This document shows, in pieces, positions 51,927-61,207 of a DNA stretch of 64,000 bases (positions are counted from its first letter, which is position 1; each line of letters begins with the position of its first letter). The stretch comes from Alcaligenes parafaecalis (GTDB lineage Bacteria; Pseudomonadota; Gammaproteobacteria; Burkholderiales; Burkholderiaceae_B): the NCBI RefSeq assembly GCF_026344135.1, contig NZ_JAPKNA010000004.1, forward strand, positions 310,001 through 374,000, written 5' to 3'. The position numbers and the translations under genes are program-made. The notes below the pieces were generated by a model. It did no database searches and was not told the DNA's origin. It saw nothing but the letters and a program-made list of their open reading frames with translations.

Positions 51927-54900
51927 TCAGCGTCTGCCCGGCGACGGTGTACCAAAAGCTTCGCGGCTGGTTTGCCCAAAGCCACTTTGATGCAACAGGC
52001 TGCGTTCAATAAAGCGGCTAACTTGCGAGCGCACTTCCGGCAACCACGGTCCTTGGTCAAACACTTGCGGGAATTTCATACTGAACCAGGCATACAAGCT
52101 GATTTGCTTGCTTAACAATTCAGCATCCTCCAGACGCGAAGGGCTGGCGGATTTCAGCCAGGACGGGGCCGGAGGCAAGGCCAGGGGCCGCTGCGCTACA
52201 TACGCCGACAAGCAGCGTTTGAAGTAATCCAGCTCGGTATCTTTATCCACGGACACGGGTGCACATGCAAAGGTGAACTTCTCGCGCAGCTCCAGCTTGG
52301 GTGCCAGCCGGTCTACACAAAAGCCCAGCTCAATCGCATCTTTCAGACCCGCTGTCTGGAACAAGGGGCTATCCGAGGCCACTTTTTGCGCAAAATACTG
52401 CAGCACGGCACCGATATTGTTGTTATCCAGCAGTGCCGCCAAGGCTTGCACGTGTTCGGGGCTGGGCGCAATGGGCAAGCGTATATCCACGCTGGGGGCA
52501 TCGCTTTGCAATTGGGTGCGTACGTGGTTCAAGTCTTGCTTGTCCATCGCTCCCACATAGCCTTTGGGATACAAGCCATAGCGGCCTGCACGCCCCGCAA
52601 TCTGACGCACTTCAGTTGCGTTCAGGGCGCGCATGGAGCGGCCGTCAAACTTGTGAACGGTAGAGAACAAGACGCGACGAATTGGCAGGTTCAAGCCCAT
52701 GCCAATCGCATCGGTGGCCACCAGCACATCGGCCTCGCCTTGCGAAAAGCGCTCGGACTCGGTGCGACGCACTTCAGGGGCCAAGGCACCGTAAATCGTG
52801 GCGACTTTCCAGCCTTGAGCGCGATAACGGGCACTTAGTGTCAGTACATCCTTACGAGTAAAGGCCACGACCGCATCGCCTTTGGAGACACCCTGGGCTT
52901 CGCGTTGACGGTCTTTGCGACCCCGCCACGGTGCTTCCTGACGCCCTTGCTTGCCCGTCGCACGCGGCGGTTCAACCGGGTAAGGCATGACTTCCAGCGG
53001 CGTTTTACGCTCGGTGAACTCCAGCTCCATCGTCTCTTCCATGGAACGCACCAGACGCTCGCAAGGACGCAAGACCGAGGCATCACCACAGACAAACAGA
53101 GTACGGGCTGGAACACCGACCAAGGCTGCCGTCCAGGCCCAGCCGCGCTGCTCGTCTTGCAGCATTTGAATCTCGTCCAGGACGGCCACGCGCACTTCCA
53201 TCGTGGGGTCCATCATCTCGACCGTGCAGGCGGTATGCTGGGCACCGGGCACCATCACGCGCTCTTCACCCGTCACCAGATTGCAGGGGATACCAGCATT
53301 CATCAGACGGTCGCGCACTTCCATGGCCAACAGTCGCAGTGGTGCCAAATACACACCGGAACGGGCTTCCATCAAGGCTTCCAAGGCCTCGTGCGTCTTG
53401 CCCGAGTTGGTCGGCCCCAAACGGAATACAAGATGACGCCGTATGCCACGGGCCAGGTTGAACATTTCCGGGAAGTCGCCCAAACGCATCAAATCCTGTG
53501 CGCGCTGTTGCTCCACACTTTCCAGAATGCGACGCACCGGGCCATTAAGCAGGCGTTTTTCAAAATCACCCGCTTCAATTTCTTTTTGCTCAATCCCTTC
53601 TTCCAGCGCCATGCGCAGAGCTTTGGCCAGCTCCAGGAAGGAAGAGCCATCAATCAAGGGACGCTGGGTTTGCAAAAACGCATCCAGCGAGTCTTCCAGA
53701 CGTTGGGACAGGCGATTTTGAGCGGCCGTATTGAACAAGACCGTGACACGGGCGGGCAATCGGTCCAGCTCCGAGCCAGTACGCGGCAAAGGCACGGCCG
53801 CCTGCATGCGCACATTGGCACGCCAGTGCTGACGCTCCCCCGCTACGGGCACATTCACGGCCAGCCACAAATCCTTATGCCACCACAGGCGCTGCGGATC
53901 TTCCGGGTCAATTTCGTAATCGCACTCTTCCTGCTTCTTGATCTGGTTCAGCACTTGTTGCTGACGCCATTGCGTGCGGGCGCGGTCGGCGGCGCGCTGA
54001 TACTGGGAGCGCTCTCGGGCACTCAGGGTGCTGGCATGCTGCTCGCGCCATTGTTCAATCTGGTTTTGGTCGATGGCAACCAGAAGGTCAGGATGATGGG
54101 CGACACGATCACGCCCGGCGGCGGCTCCGCCACGCACTTCCAGCTTGGTGCTGGGCAAACGGCGGTCAGCCAGCCACAACTCGTACTCCTGACGAGTAAT
54201 ACCCAGCAAGGCCATGGTTTCTTCCGAACCGATGCACTCCTGCTCCCAGGCCCAACGCTGCTGGCGTTGCTCGCGCTGGCGCTCCTGACGTTCTGCTTGG
54301 GCCTGCAACAGAAACGCCTGCTGTTCGGCGTCCAGCTTGAATTCCTGGGTCAACACCGCCGCACTGGCATTGCGGCCATACACCGTCATGAACCAATGGG
54401 CAGGCTCACCCGCTTGCAGGCCCTCAAAGGCCTCCAGGGTGATGCGCTGCGGCTCACAACCCTGCTCTTGCAGCCAGGCGCTCAAGCGTTCCTGGGCTTG
54501 ATCGAACTTGCGCTGTTTATCGCTGTGTTCTTTTTGACGGGCTTGCTCACGTTCTTTTTGGGCCTGCTCCCAACGCTGGGCGCGTTGATCGCGATCGCGC
54601 TGTTCAGCCTGCAACTGCCACAAATAGGTTTGTGCCAAAGGCAAAGACTGCCAGGCCTGCACCAAAGCCAGCAAGCGCGGACTGCGCTCAGCTTCAGGCC
54701 AGTTCTCGCTTAACGGCAAAGACTGGGAGGCAATCGCCCCGGCCAATTGGCCGCGCTGTTCAAGTAATTGCTCGCGCAGGACTTCATAAATATCCGCATC
54801 CAGCTTGTCGGCACTCATTTGGTAGAGCAGGCGCAGGTTGCGGATGACGACCTCGGGCACCCCTTGGGATTCCAGGCGCTGATCGGCATCCTTCAAGCCC

Positions 54901-55127
54901 AGCTCGGCCGTGATGATCTGATTGAAAAAGGCTGCGTCCTGCGGCAGGCGCCAGGCTTTCAGCCACAGTCGCCGTATTCCGGCTCGGTCCTGAAAACGCA
55001 CTTTCTTGGCGACCTGGCGAGCCACACCTTCCAGACGGGGATAGTCCAGCCATTGGGGATGGAGCAGCAAACCCGCTTGAGTGGGGACGGAAGAATCGGA
55101 AACAGACGAAGCGCGACGCGCAGCCAT
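51927..55127 (-). CDS. Suv3-like superfamily 2 RNA/DNA helicase with long N-terminal extension
   Basis: A 1,066-residue protein. The helicase core begins near residue 560: Walker A GPTNSGKT (about 571-578), motif II DEIQ (about 651-654), motif III region LFVCGDAS, then VAFTRKDVLTLS and VATDAIGMGLNLPIRRVLF, and motif VI QIAGRAGRYG. DEIQ instead of DEAD, together with this set, is typical of the Suv3 RNA helicase family of the mitochondrial degradosome. The N-terminal half (1-550) contains charged coiled-coil stretches (about 170-220 and 265-300) and no recognised domain. I chose the ATG at 55127; the frame opens at 55244. Confidence 0.88.
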   Translation of the reverse strand: MAARRASSVSDSSVPTQAGLLLHPQWLDYPRLEGVARQVAKKVRFQDRAGIRRLWLKAWRLPQDAAFFNQIITAELGLKDADQRLESQGVPEVVIRNLRLLYQMSADKLDADIYEVLREQLLEQRGQLAGAIASQSLPLSENWPEAERSPRLLALVQAWQSLPLAQTYLWQLQAEQRDRDQRAQRWEQAQKEREQARQKEHSDKQRKFDQAQERLSAWLQEQGCEPQRITLEAFEGLQAGEPAHWFMTVYGRNASAAVLTQEFKLDAEQQAFLLQAQAERQERQREQRQQRWAWEQECIGSEETMALLGITRQEYELWLADRRLPSTKLEVRGGAAAGRDRVAHHPDLLVAIDQNQIEQWREQHASTLSARERSQYQRAADRARTQWRQQQVLNQIKKQEECDYEIDPEDPQRLWWHKDLWLAVNVPVAGERQHWRANVRMQAAVPLPRTGSELDRLPARVTVLFNTAAQNRLSQRLEDSLDAFLQTQRPLIDGSSFLELAKALRMALEEGIEQKEIEAGDFEKRLLNGPVRRILESVEQQRAQDLMRLGDFPEMFNLARGIRRHLVFRLGPTNSGKTHEALEALMEARSGVYLAPLRLLAMEVRDRLMNAGIPCNLVTGEERVMVPGAQHTACTVEMMDPTMEVRVAVLDEIQMLQDEQRGWAWTAALVGVPARTLFVCGDASVLRPCERLVRSMEETMELEFTERKTPLEVMPYPVEPPRATGKQGRQEAPWRGRKDRQREAQGVSKGDAVVAFTRKDVLTLSARYRAQGWKVATIYGALAPEVRRTESERFSQGEADVLVATDAIGMGLNLPIRRVLFSTVHKFDGRSMRALNATEVRQIAGRAGRYGLYPKGYVGAMDKQDLNHVRTQLQSDAPSVDIRLPIAPSPEHVQALAALLDNNNIGAVLQYFAQKVASDSPLFQTAGLKDAIELGFCVDRLAPKLELREKFTFACAPVSVDKDTELDYFKRCLSAYVAQRPLALPPAPSWLKSASPSRLEDAELLSKQISLYAWFSMKFPQVFDQGPWLPEVRSQVSRFIERSLLHQSGFGQTSREAFGTPSPGRR

Positions 55128-55284
55128 AGGGCGGGGACCTGAAAATACGGGAAGAAGAGAACAAGAAAGGCAGAAAAGCCGGTTCAAGCAAGCGTGAGCA
55201 GCATTATACGGGTCTGCTCCGGGACGTTCAGAGGATACATGCAATCACCGTGTTGAACGCCTTTGTGGGCAAGAAGACACAGGA

Positions 55285-56040
55285 CTAATCAGCCAGCCAT
55301 TCCAAACAGCCTTGCGGCAAAGCGGCCAAACCGGACTGACTGTGATTACAGCCCGGTACGATGCGAAAGCGCGGTTCGCCACCTTGTTGCTGCGCCAAAG
55401 CCTGCGCCAGTTCGCGGGTGCCATCCACCATGCGGCGCTCCTGCAAACGTAGACGACGCAGCTCGCGCTTGTCCTCGGGCATGGCTTCCTCTGCCGGGCC
55501 CAGGCTTTGCTCGTACTCGCCAACGGAAAACTGCACGGGCATCGTCAAGGCAGCGCTGGGAAGGGATTGGGCCAGCAGTCGAGCCAGAAACCCGTCCCCC
55601 CACCACACAGAAGGGCTGGATACCACCAGCGCATCAAACAACTCTGGCTGCTGATACAAAAGCTGCAAGGCGAACAAGCCACCCAAGGAATGGCCGCACA
55701 GCAAGCGCCGCTGCGGATTCAAAGATGTTTGTGCATAGGCCCAGGGCAGGAATACATCCTGCATCATCGCCAGAAAATCCGGGGCATGGCCCGCTTCTCC
55801 GTTGAGCGCAGGCGTAAAGTCCTGATCACGCCAGACCTCCCCGCCATACCCTATTCCCAGCACGGCACAGGCTGGTGAAGCCTGCTGCTCACAGGCATCC
55901 AGCACCGCGTCAAATTGCGGTAGATCAAGCACACAGACTAATGGCCAGCCTTCGGCAGGCGCAGCAGTAGTCGGCCACGCCAAAGTCAGACGATACTGTC
56001 GGCCCAAAGGGGAAAGAAAATCCAGATGTTCAAGCTGCAT
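55285..56040 (-). CDS. Alpha/beta-hydrolase esterase (siderophore-esterase-like)
   Basis: A 251-residue esterase of the Fes/IroE/esterase-D type. The nucleophile Ser lies in LLCGHSLGGLFALQ, and the histidine is probably in VPGCNHSQSG. No signal peptide is seen, so it acts in the cytoplasm. It is divergent from the siderophore-type ABC importer and probably shares its iron-responsive gap. It may hydrolyse the imported ferric siderophore to release iron. Confidence 0.82.
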   Translation of the reverse strand: MQLEHLDFLSPLGRQYRLTLAWPTTAAPAEGWPLVCVLDLPQFDAVLDACEQQASPACAVLGIGYGGEVWRDQDFTPALNGEAGHAPDFLAMMQDVFLPWAYAQTSLNPQRRLLCGHSLGGLFALQLLYQQPELFDALVVSSPSVWWGDGFLARLLAQSLPSAALTMPVQFSVGEYEQSLGPAEEAMPEDKRELRRLRLQERRMVDGTRELAQALAQQQGGEPRFRIVPGCNHSQSGLAALPQGCLEWLAD

Positions 56041-56120
56041 GGAAGAATCGCGGTAAGGACGTCAAGGCCGGGGGGGCCTGAGCAGGCAAGAAGCCTGCTC
56101 ATTCGAGACTGCTTTTAGTG

Positions 56121-56178
56121 TTAACAGACCCTAGCCAATGAACTATACTTTCTTTCTATGTAAACGGTTATCATTCAG
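56121..56178 (+). promoter_or_regulatory. Promoter with Fur-box-like site for the siderophore importer
   Basis: TTAACA (56121-56126), a 17-bp spacer and TATACT (56144-56149) form a good sigma-70 promoter. Immediately downstream, GTAAACGGTTATCATTCAG (56160-56178) matches the 19-bp Fur consensus at 11 positions, with a strong right half (TTATCATT). Its position over the start site fits iron repression. Confidence 0.6.
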
Positions 56179-56185
56179 AGACTTA

Positions 56186-57238
56186 ATGTCCACATCTGCT
56201 GTTCCGGCCCCCGCGCTGGCCGACTATCAACACATCCTCAGACGTCGCTGGCTCCTGGTAGGAGCCCTGGTTCTTGTGATTTTGGCCTCAATTGTGGCCG
56301 ACTTCATGTTGGGACCCTCGGGCCTTAGCCTGGGAGAACTGAGCCACGCGCTGTTCAACCCCGAACAGTCCGACCCGACCACACGCGTCATCGTCTGGGA
56401 AATCCGCCTGCCTTATGCCCTGATGGCCATGGCCATTGGTTTGGCGCTGGGCCTGTCCGGTGCGGAAATGCAGACCATCCTGAATAACCCGCTGGCCAGC
56501 CCCTTTACCTTGGGAATTTCCTCGGCGGCGGCGTTTGGCGCGTCTCTGGCCATTGTGCTGGACCTGTCGATTCCCGGTATCCCGCAAGCCTGGACCATTG
56601 CCGCCAACGCCTTTGTTTTCGCGCTGTTGTCCGCCTTGTTGCTGGACGCGGTGGCCCGCTGGGGCGCCATGAGCACCGCCAATCTGGTGCTCTTTGGTAT
56701 TGCGCTGGTGTTCTCCTTCAACGCACTGGTTTCGCTGGTGCAGTTTGTGGCCAGCGCCGAAGCCCTTCAAGGGCTGGTGTTCTGGACCATGGGCAGCCTG
56801 TCGCGCTCCTCCTGGGGCAAGGTCGGCATCATGCTGGCCGTATTTGCACTGATTCTGCCCTTATCCCTGCGTGATACCTGGAAGCTGACCGCCCTGCGTC
56901 TGGGTGAAGATCGCGCTACCAGCTTTGGTATCAATGTGTCGCGTCTGCGTCTGGTGTCTTTGCTGCGTATCAGCTTGCTAGCTGCACTGGCCGTGTCCTT
57001 TGTGGGCACCATCGGCTTTGTGGGCCTGATTGCCCCGCACATCGCCCGCCGCCTGTTTGGTGAAGATCACCGTTTCTACTTGCCCGGCAGTGCACTGGTG
57101 GGCGGGGTGATTCTGTCGCTGGCCTCGATTGCCTCGAAAAACATTGTGCCCGGCATCATTATTCCGGTCGGCATTGTCACCTCGCTGGTGGGTGTGCCCT
57201 TCTTCCTGGGCGTTGTGCTGCGACGCCAAATAAAGTGA
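56186..57238 (+). CDS. FecCD-type ferric-siderophore ABC permease
   Basis: A 350-residue, roughly 10-helix permease. PYALMAMAIGLALGLSGAEM and NNPLASPFTLGISSAAAFGA are hallmark FecCD segments, and FVGLIAPHIARRLFGEDHR is the ATPase-contacting loop. Only one permease gene is present, so it should form a homodimer. The ATG at 56186 follows the promoter region; a longer frame from 56138 overlaps the promoter. The ATPase starts 3 bases after its stop. Confidence 0.93.
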   Translation: MSTSAVPAPALADYQHILRRRWLLVGALVLVILASIVADFMLGPSGLSLGELSHALFNPEQSDPTTRVIVWEIRLPYALMAMAIGLALGLSGAEMQTILNNPLASPFTLGISSAAAFGASLAIVLDLSIPGIPQAWTIAANAFVFALLSALLLDAVARWGAMSTANLVLFGIALVFSFNALVSLVQFVASAEALQGLVFWTMGSLSRSSWGKVGIMLAVFALILPLSLRDTWKLTALRLGEDRATSFGINVSRLRLVSLLRISLLAALAVSFVGTIGFVGLIAPHIARRLFGEDHRFYLPGSALVGGVILSLASIASKNIVPGIIIPVGIVTSLVGVPFFLGVVLRRQIK

Positions 57239-57241
57239 ACC

Positions 57242-58027
57242 ATGCTTGAAGTCCACGATCTCAGCCTGTCTTACGGTAAACGCGAAATCCTGTCCAAGCT
57301 GACCATAGAGCCTTTGCAGCCGGGTCAGCTTGTGGCTTTGCTGGGCCCCAATGGCAGCGGCAAATCCACCCTGCTCAAGTCTTTGGCAGGGCTGCTCAAG
57401 CCCACAACCGGCAAGATTTTGCTGGATGGTCAGGAACTGAGCGGCGTCAGCTTCGAGCAGCGTGCACAGAAAGTGGTGTACCTGCCCCAGTCGCTGCCCG
57501 CCTCGGTCCACCTGCGTGTGTTTGAATCCGTGCTGGTCGCGGCCAATGCGTCTGCCCCCGGCGGCCATGCCCGCGATGTGAATCACGATCACATCATGCA
57601 CATTCTGCAGCGTCTGGGCATTGCGCACTTGTCCATGCACTATCTGGATCAGCTCTCAGGTGGCCAGAAGCAGTTGGTGGGACTGGCACAGGCCTTGATC
57701 CGCAAGCCTACCTTGCTGTTGCTGGATGAGCCCTTGTCTGCCCTGGATCTGAACTATCAATTCCACGTGATGGATTTGCTGGCCCAGGAAACTCACGACA
57801 ACAATCTGATCACCCTGATCGTCCTGCATGATCTGAATGTGGCCCTGCGCCACAGCGACTATGCGCTGATGATTGAAGGCGGTGGTCTGCTGGCGCAAGG
57901 CGAGCCTTCCAAGGTAATTACCCCCAACTCGCTGGCCCAGGCCTATGGTGTCCGTGCCCGCGTGGAAAGCTGCTCGCAAGGCACCTTGCAAATCATTATC
58001 GACGGGCTGCAAGAGCCTGTGCTGTGA
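57242..58027 (+). CDS. Ferric-siderophore ABC importer ATPase (FepC/FecE type)
   Basis: A 261-residue ATPase. Walker A is GPNGSGKST, the signature LSGGQKQLVGLAQAL, Walker B LLLLDEPLSALD, and the H-loop VLHDLN. All motifs are intact. It energises the upstream permease. The gap to the binding-protein gene is 13 bp. Confidence 0.94.
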   Translation: MLEVHDLSLSYGKREILSKLTIEPLQPGQLVALLGPNGSGKSTLLKSLAGLLKPTTGKILLDGQELSGVSFEQRAQKVVYLPQSLPASVHLRVFESVLVAANASAPGGHARDVNHDHIMHILQRLGIAHLSMHYLDQLSGGQKQLVGLAQALIRKPTLLLLDEPLSALDLNYQFHVMDLLAQETHDNNLITLIVLHDLNVALRHSDYALMIEGGGLLAQGEPSKVITPNSLAQAYGVRARVESCSQGTLQIIIDGLQEPVL

Positions 58028-58040
58028 CCTCGGAGAACCC

Positions 58041-59174
58041 ATGAACATCCTGCGCCACCTGCTGTTGTCGCTGACCTTGCTCTTGCCTTTGGGCGTGCAG
58101 GCCCAGCCCATCGAAGTTACCGATGCCATGGGTCGTACCGTTACCCTGCCCGGCCCGGCCAAGCGCATTGTGCTGACCCAGGCACGACATTTTCCAGTGC
58201 TGGCTTTGGTGCATCCCGAGCCTGCCAACCTGATTGCAGGCTGGTCGGACGAGTTCAAGACATCTTTCTCCAACGAATACGAAACCTATCTGAAGCGCTA
58301 CCCGCAACTGGCCAACATCCCCGTTGTAGGCCGCCATACGGCAGACACCTTCTCGGTTGAGCAAGCCCTGGCCCTGCGCCCCGATCTGGTGGTACTGACT
58401 GCAGCCTTTGCGGGCCTGACTCCCGGTCAGGACACGCGCGACTCGGCACTGATCCAGCGCCTGACTGCCGCCAAAGTGCCCGTCATCGTGATCGACTTCT
58501 TTGTGAACCCCTTGGAAAACACCGTACCCAGCCTGCGCGCATTGGGTTACGCCGTGGGCGAGAAAGAACGCACCGACGAATTCATTCAGTTCTACGAAGA
58601 ACACATGCAAGGCGTAGCCCAGCGACTGGCCGATCTCCCCAAGGAAGATCACCCGCCTGTATTCGTGCACGCCCATGCAGGCAGCACAGACTGCTGCAAC
58701 TCCCCCGGCGCGGGCACCTTCAACGACATGATCAGCTATGCAGGCGGTCACAATATTGGCGCGGACGTTCTGAAAAGCTCCACCGGCAAGCTGAACTTTG
58801 AATACATTCATTCCCGTGCCCCTGTGGTCTATGTAGCCACCGGCACTGGCGCAGGCAAACGCGCCACCTCGGGCGGTCTGCGCATTGGCACAGGCGTGAC
58901 GCCAGAGCAAGCCCGTGAAAGCTTGCAAGCCATTATCGACGGCAACCGTCTGCAAGCCTTGCCAGCCGTGCGCAGCGGCAATAGCCACGGCATCTGGCAC
59001 GCCTTTAACGACTCGCCTCTGCACATGATCTTTATCGAAGCACTGGCCACCTGGATTCATCCCGACCGTTTCCAAGGCGTATCGGCCCTGAAAACGCTGG
59101 AAGAAGTGAACCAGCGTTTCCTGACCGTGCCGATGGAAGGCACGTACATGATTGATCTGAAGCCCGCGCCCTGA
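58041..59174 (+). CDS. Ferric-siderophore periplasmic binding protein
   Basis: A 377-residue precursor with a Sec signal peptide (MNILRHLLLSLTLLLPLGVQ, cleaved near QAQ). The type III binding fold reads DAMGRTVTLPGPAKRIVL and VEQALALRPDLVVL. A TDCCNSPGAGTFNDMISYAG segment contributes two adjacent cysteines, which is unusual. No lipobox is visible. It delivers the ferric complex to the permease. No TonB-dependent receptor gene is present in the window. Confidence 0.9.
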   Translation: MNILRHLLLSLTLLLPLGVQAQPIEVTDAMGRTVTLPGPAKRIVLTQARHFPVLALVHPEPANLIAGWSDEFKTSFSNEYETYLKRYPQLANIPVVGRHTADTFSVEQALALRPDLVVLTAAFAGLTPGQDTRDSALIQRLTAAKVPVIVIDFFVNPLENTVPSLRALGYAVGEKERTDEFIQFYEEHMQGVAQRLADLPKEDHPPVFVHAHAGSTDCCNSPGAGTFNDMISYAGGHNIGADVLKSSTGKLNFEYIHSRAPVVYVATGTGAGKRATSGGLRIGTGVTPEQARESLQAIIDGNRLQALPAVRSGNSHGIWHAFNDSPLHMIFIEALATWIHPDRFQGVSALKTLEEVNQRFLTVPMEGTYMIDLKPAP

Positions 59175-59180
59175 GCCTTC

Positions 59181-59960
59181 ATGTCGCGTCTGATTCCACT
59201 GGAGCTGCCGCCTGCGGGCGGCCATCCCCACCACGTATTGCTGCGCCTGCCAGACGGGAAGCCTGAACAAGGCCCCCTGCCTTTGCTGTGCCTGCTTGAT
59301 GGTCAGTGGACCTTGCCCCTGCTGGAAGAAAGCGGTCATCCCGCCCTGAAACGCTGCGCCATCTTGTCGCTGGGCTATCAAGGCGAACGCGATCAGATCA
59401 CCCGCTATCGCGCTCTGGATTACACCCCACCCGGTCCGGATGGCGGCTTGTGGGAAGACCCACGTGTTCCTCAGTGGCAAGCCGGTGGCGCCCCAGCCAT
59501 GATCGAACAAGTACGCATGGCTCTGGCCTTGGCGCAAGGAATGGAGCCTGCACTAGCCCATTCACGCATCAGCCTCTACGGCCACTCCTACGCCGGATTG
59601 TTCGTGCTGTACGCCCTTAGCCAGCAAAGCCTGCCCATTCATCATTACCTGTGCGCCAGCCCTTCTTTGTGGTGGCGTGATCCCCTGATCTGGACCTTGC
59701 TAGAGCAGTTGGGCAAGCCGGTACAGGTGGATATTCTGGCCGGTGCCTCAGAGGCCTGGTATCCGCTTAGCGCTCAGGCAGCGGGACCGGAAGGCCGCAA
59801 GAATGGCATGCCTACCCTGCCCACCATGCAAAAACTGCAAGCGCAATTGCAAGCTCAAGGCATGCAAGCCAACTTGCATGTTCTGCCCGGAGCCGGTCAC
59901 GGCCACGTGCTGGCTCAAGCTACCCTGCGCGCACTGGAACTGGCTAGCAGCGCGGCTTAG
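59181..59960 (+). CDS. Second alpha/beta-hydrolase esterase (IroE/Fes-like)
   Basis: A 259-residue esterase with the nucleophile motif SLYGHSYAGLFVLYAL, then SPSLWWRDP, a pattern typical of the IroE-type siderophore esterases, and a likely catalytic histidine in LPGAGHGHVL. It resembles the esterase at 55285-56040 in plan. It lies 6 bp after the binding-protein gene and ends the siderophore operon. It is cytoplasmic because no signal peptide is present. Confidence 0.85.
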   Translation: MSRLIPLELPPAGGHPHHVLLRLPDGKPEQGPLPLLCLLDGQWTLPLLEESGHPALKRCAILSLGYQGERDQITRYRALDYTPPGPDGGLWEDPRVPQWQAGGAPAMIEQVRMALALAQGMEPALAHSRISLYGHSYAGLFVLYALSQQSLPIHHYLCASPSLWWRDPLIWTLLEQLGKPVQVDILAGASEAWYPLSAQAAGPEGRKNGMPTLPTMQKLQAQLQAQGMQANLHVLPGAGHGHVLAQATLRALELASSAA

Positions 59961-60008
59961 CGGCGTTTTTCCTGCGCGCCCTCTGCGACTTTTCATTCCA
60001 TATCCAAG

Positions 60009-60036
60009 TTTTCCCGCCCTAGGGTAACTCCCCCCA
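60009..60036. promoter_or_regulatory. Motif shared with the 15.7-kb region
   Basis: GTTTTCCCGCCCT and AGGGTAACTCCCCCC lie side by side here, about 90 bases upstream of the opine-dehydrogenase-like gene. The same blocks occur at 15689-15725 with about 11 bases between them. The CCTAGGG centre is palindromic. Possibly a common regulator site. Confidence 0.4.
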
Positions 60037-60124
60037 TTCCTCCTCTTGTTTTAGGCCTCAACATCTTTTAGTCTGTATTTATATGCAAGTGCATAGAAAT
60101 CAAAAAAAGAGATTGGAGACGAAT

Positions 60125-61207
60125 ATGAAGGTAGCGGTATTAGGTGGCGGGCACGGTTGTTACGCGGCAGCGGCAGACTTGAGCGAACAGGGCCACGAAG
60201 TACGTTTGTGGCGTCGTGATACGGCTCAGTTGCAGCCCTTGCTGGACCGTCCAGTCATGACACTGAAAGACGAAGCAGGCGAGCGCGACATCCCCATTGC
60301 CAAAGTCTGCGCCGATATTGGCGAGGCCATCGCCGGTGCCGATCTGGTACTGATTCCTTCGCCCGCTATTGCACAAACCGATATTGCCCGCGTCATGGCT
60401 CCCCACCTGACGGACGGTCAGGTCGTGTTCCTGCCACCGGGCACCTTTGGCTCCTTCATCATGAGCGAAATCGTGCGCGGCACGGGCAACAAGGCCGATG
60501 TAAGCTGGGCTGAAACCGGCACCTTGCCCTGGTTGGCCCGCAAGCATGGCGATACCGTCATCAACATCACCACCCGCGCCACCCGCCTGCCTACCGGCGT
60601 GTACCCCGCACGCAATACCGATCACGCGCTGGATGTGATTGGCAAAGTTTTCCCCAGCGTGGAGCGCTGCGAAGATGCGCTGTCCGGCGCCCTGATGAAT
60701 GCTGGCCCCATCATCCACCCACCACTGATCATGATGAACGCAGGCCCGCTGGAACACTTCCCGGCCTGGGACATTCACAACGAAGGCACTCAGCCTTCGG
60801 TACGTGCCGTGACCACGCAGTTGGACAATGAGCGCATGCGCATTCGTGAAGCGCTGGGCTACGGTGCCCCGCACTTCCCCCTGTCCGACCACTACGAAAA
60901 CGACCAGTGGATGTATGGCGACCGTTCCTCGCACTCAAAGCTGGTAAAAAGCGGCGACTGGCGCGAGAAGATCGACTTGCACGAGCACCGCTACATGCGT
61001 GAAGACACCATGCTGGGTCTGGCCTTCTTCGCTTCCGTGGCGGACTGGGCCGGTGTAGACGCCCCCGTCACCAAAGGTTTGCTGGCGATTGCCGGTGCCA
61101 TCGTGGGTGAAGATCTGCGCCAAGGCCAACGCACATTGGCCAGCCTGGGTCTGGACAAGATGAACCGCGAGCAACTGCAAGAGATGCTGCAAGCCGGGAG
61201 AGCCTGA
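60125..61207 (+). CDS. NAD/NADP octopine/opine dehydrogenase-family protein
   Basis: A 360-residue oxidoreductase. The N-terminal Rossmann motif reads VAVLGGGHGCYAAAADLSEQG, and the C-terminal family domain contains NAGPLEHFPAWDIHNEGTQP and SDHYENDQWMYGD. The family interconverts opines (N-carboxyalkyl amino acids) with amino and keto acids, or reduces related keto acids. It starts at the ATG at 60125; an in-frame ATG 42 bases upstream is less likely. It overlaps the next gene by one base, so the pair probably share a pathway with the downstream ABC importer. Confidence 0.85.
   Translation: MKVAVLGGGHGCYAAAADLSEQGHEVRLWRRDTAQLQPLLDRPVMTLKDEAGERDIPIAKVCADIGEAIAGADLVLIPSPAIAQTDIARVMAPHLTDGQVVFLPPGTFGSFIMSEIVRGTGNKADVSWAETGTLPWLARKHGDTVINITTRATRLPTGVYPARNTDHALDVIGKVFPSVERCEDALSGALMNAGPIIHPPLIMMNAGPLEHFPAWDIHNEGTQPSVRAVTTQLDNERMRIREALGYGAPHFPLSDHYENDQWMYGDRSSHSKLVKSGDWREKIDLHEHRYMREDTMLGLAFFASVADWAGVDAPVTKGLLAIAGAIVGEDLRQGQRTLASLGLDKMNREQLQEMLQAGRA

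Noticed and set aside
52905..54713. A 602-residue plus-strand open frame opposite the helicase gene
   Set aside because: It has no recognisable motifs, its composition is that of a high-GC antisense frame, and the minus strand carries a full helicase.
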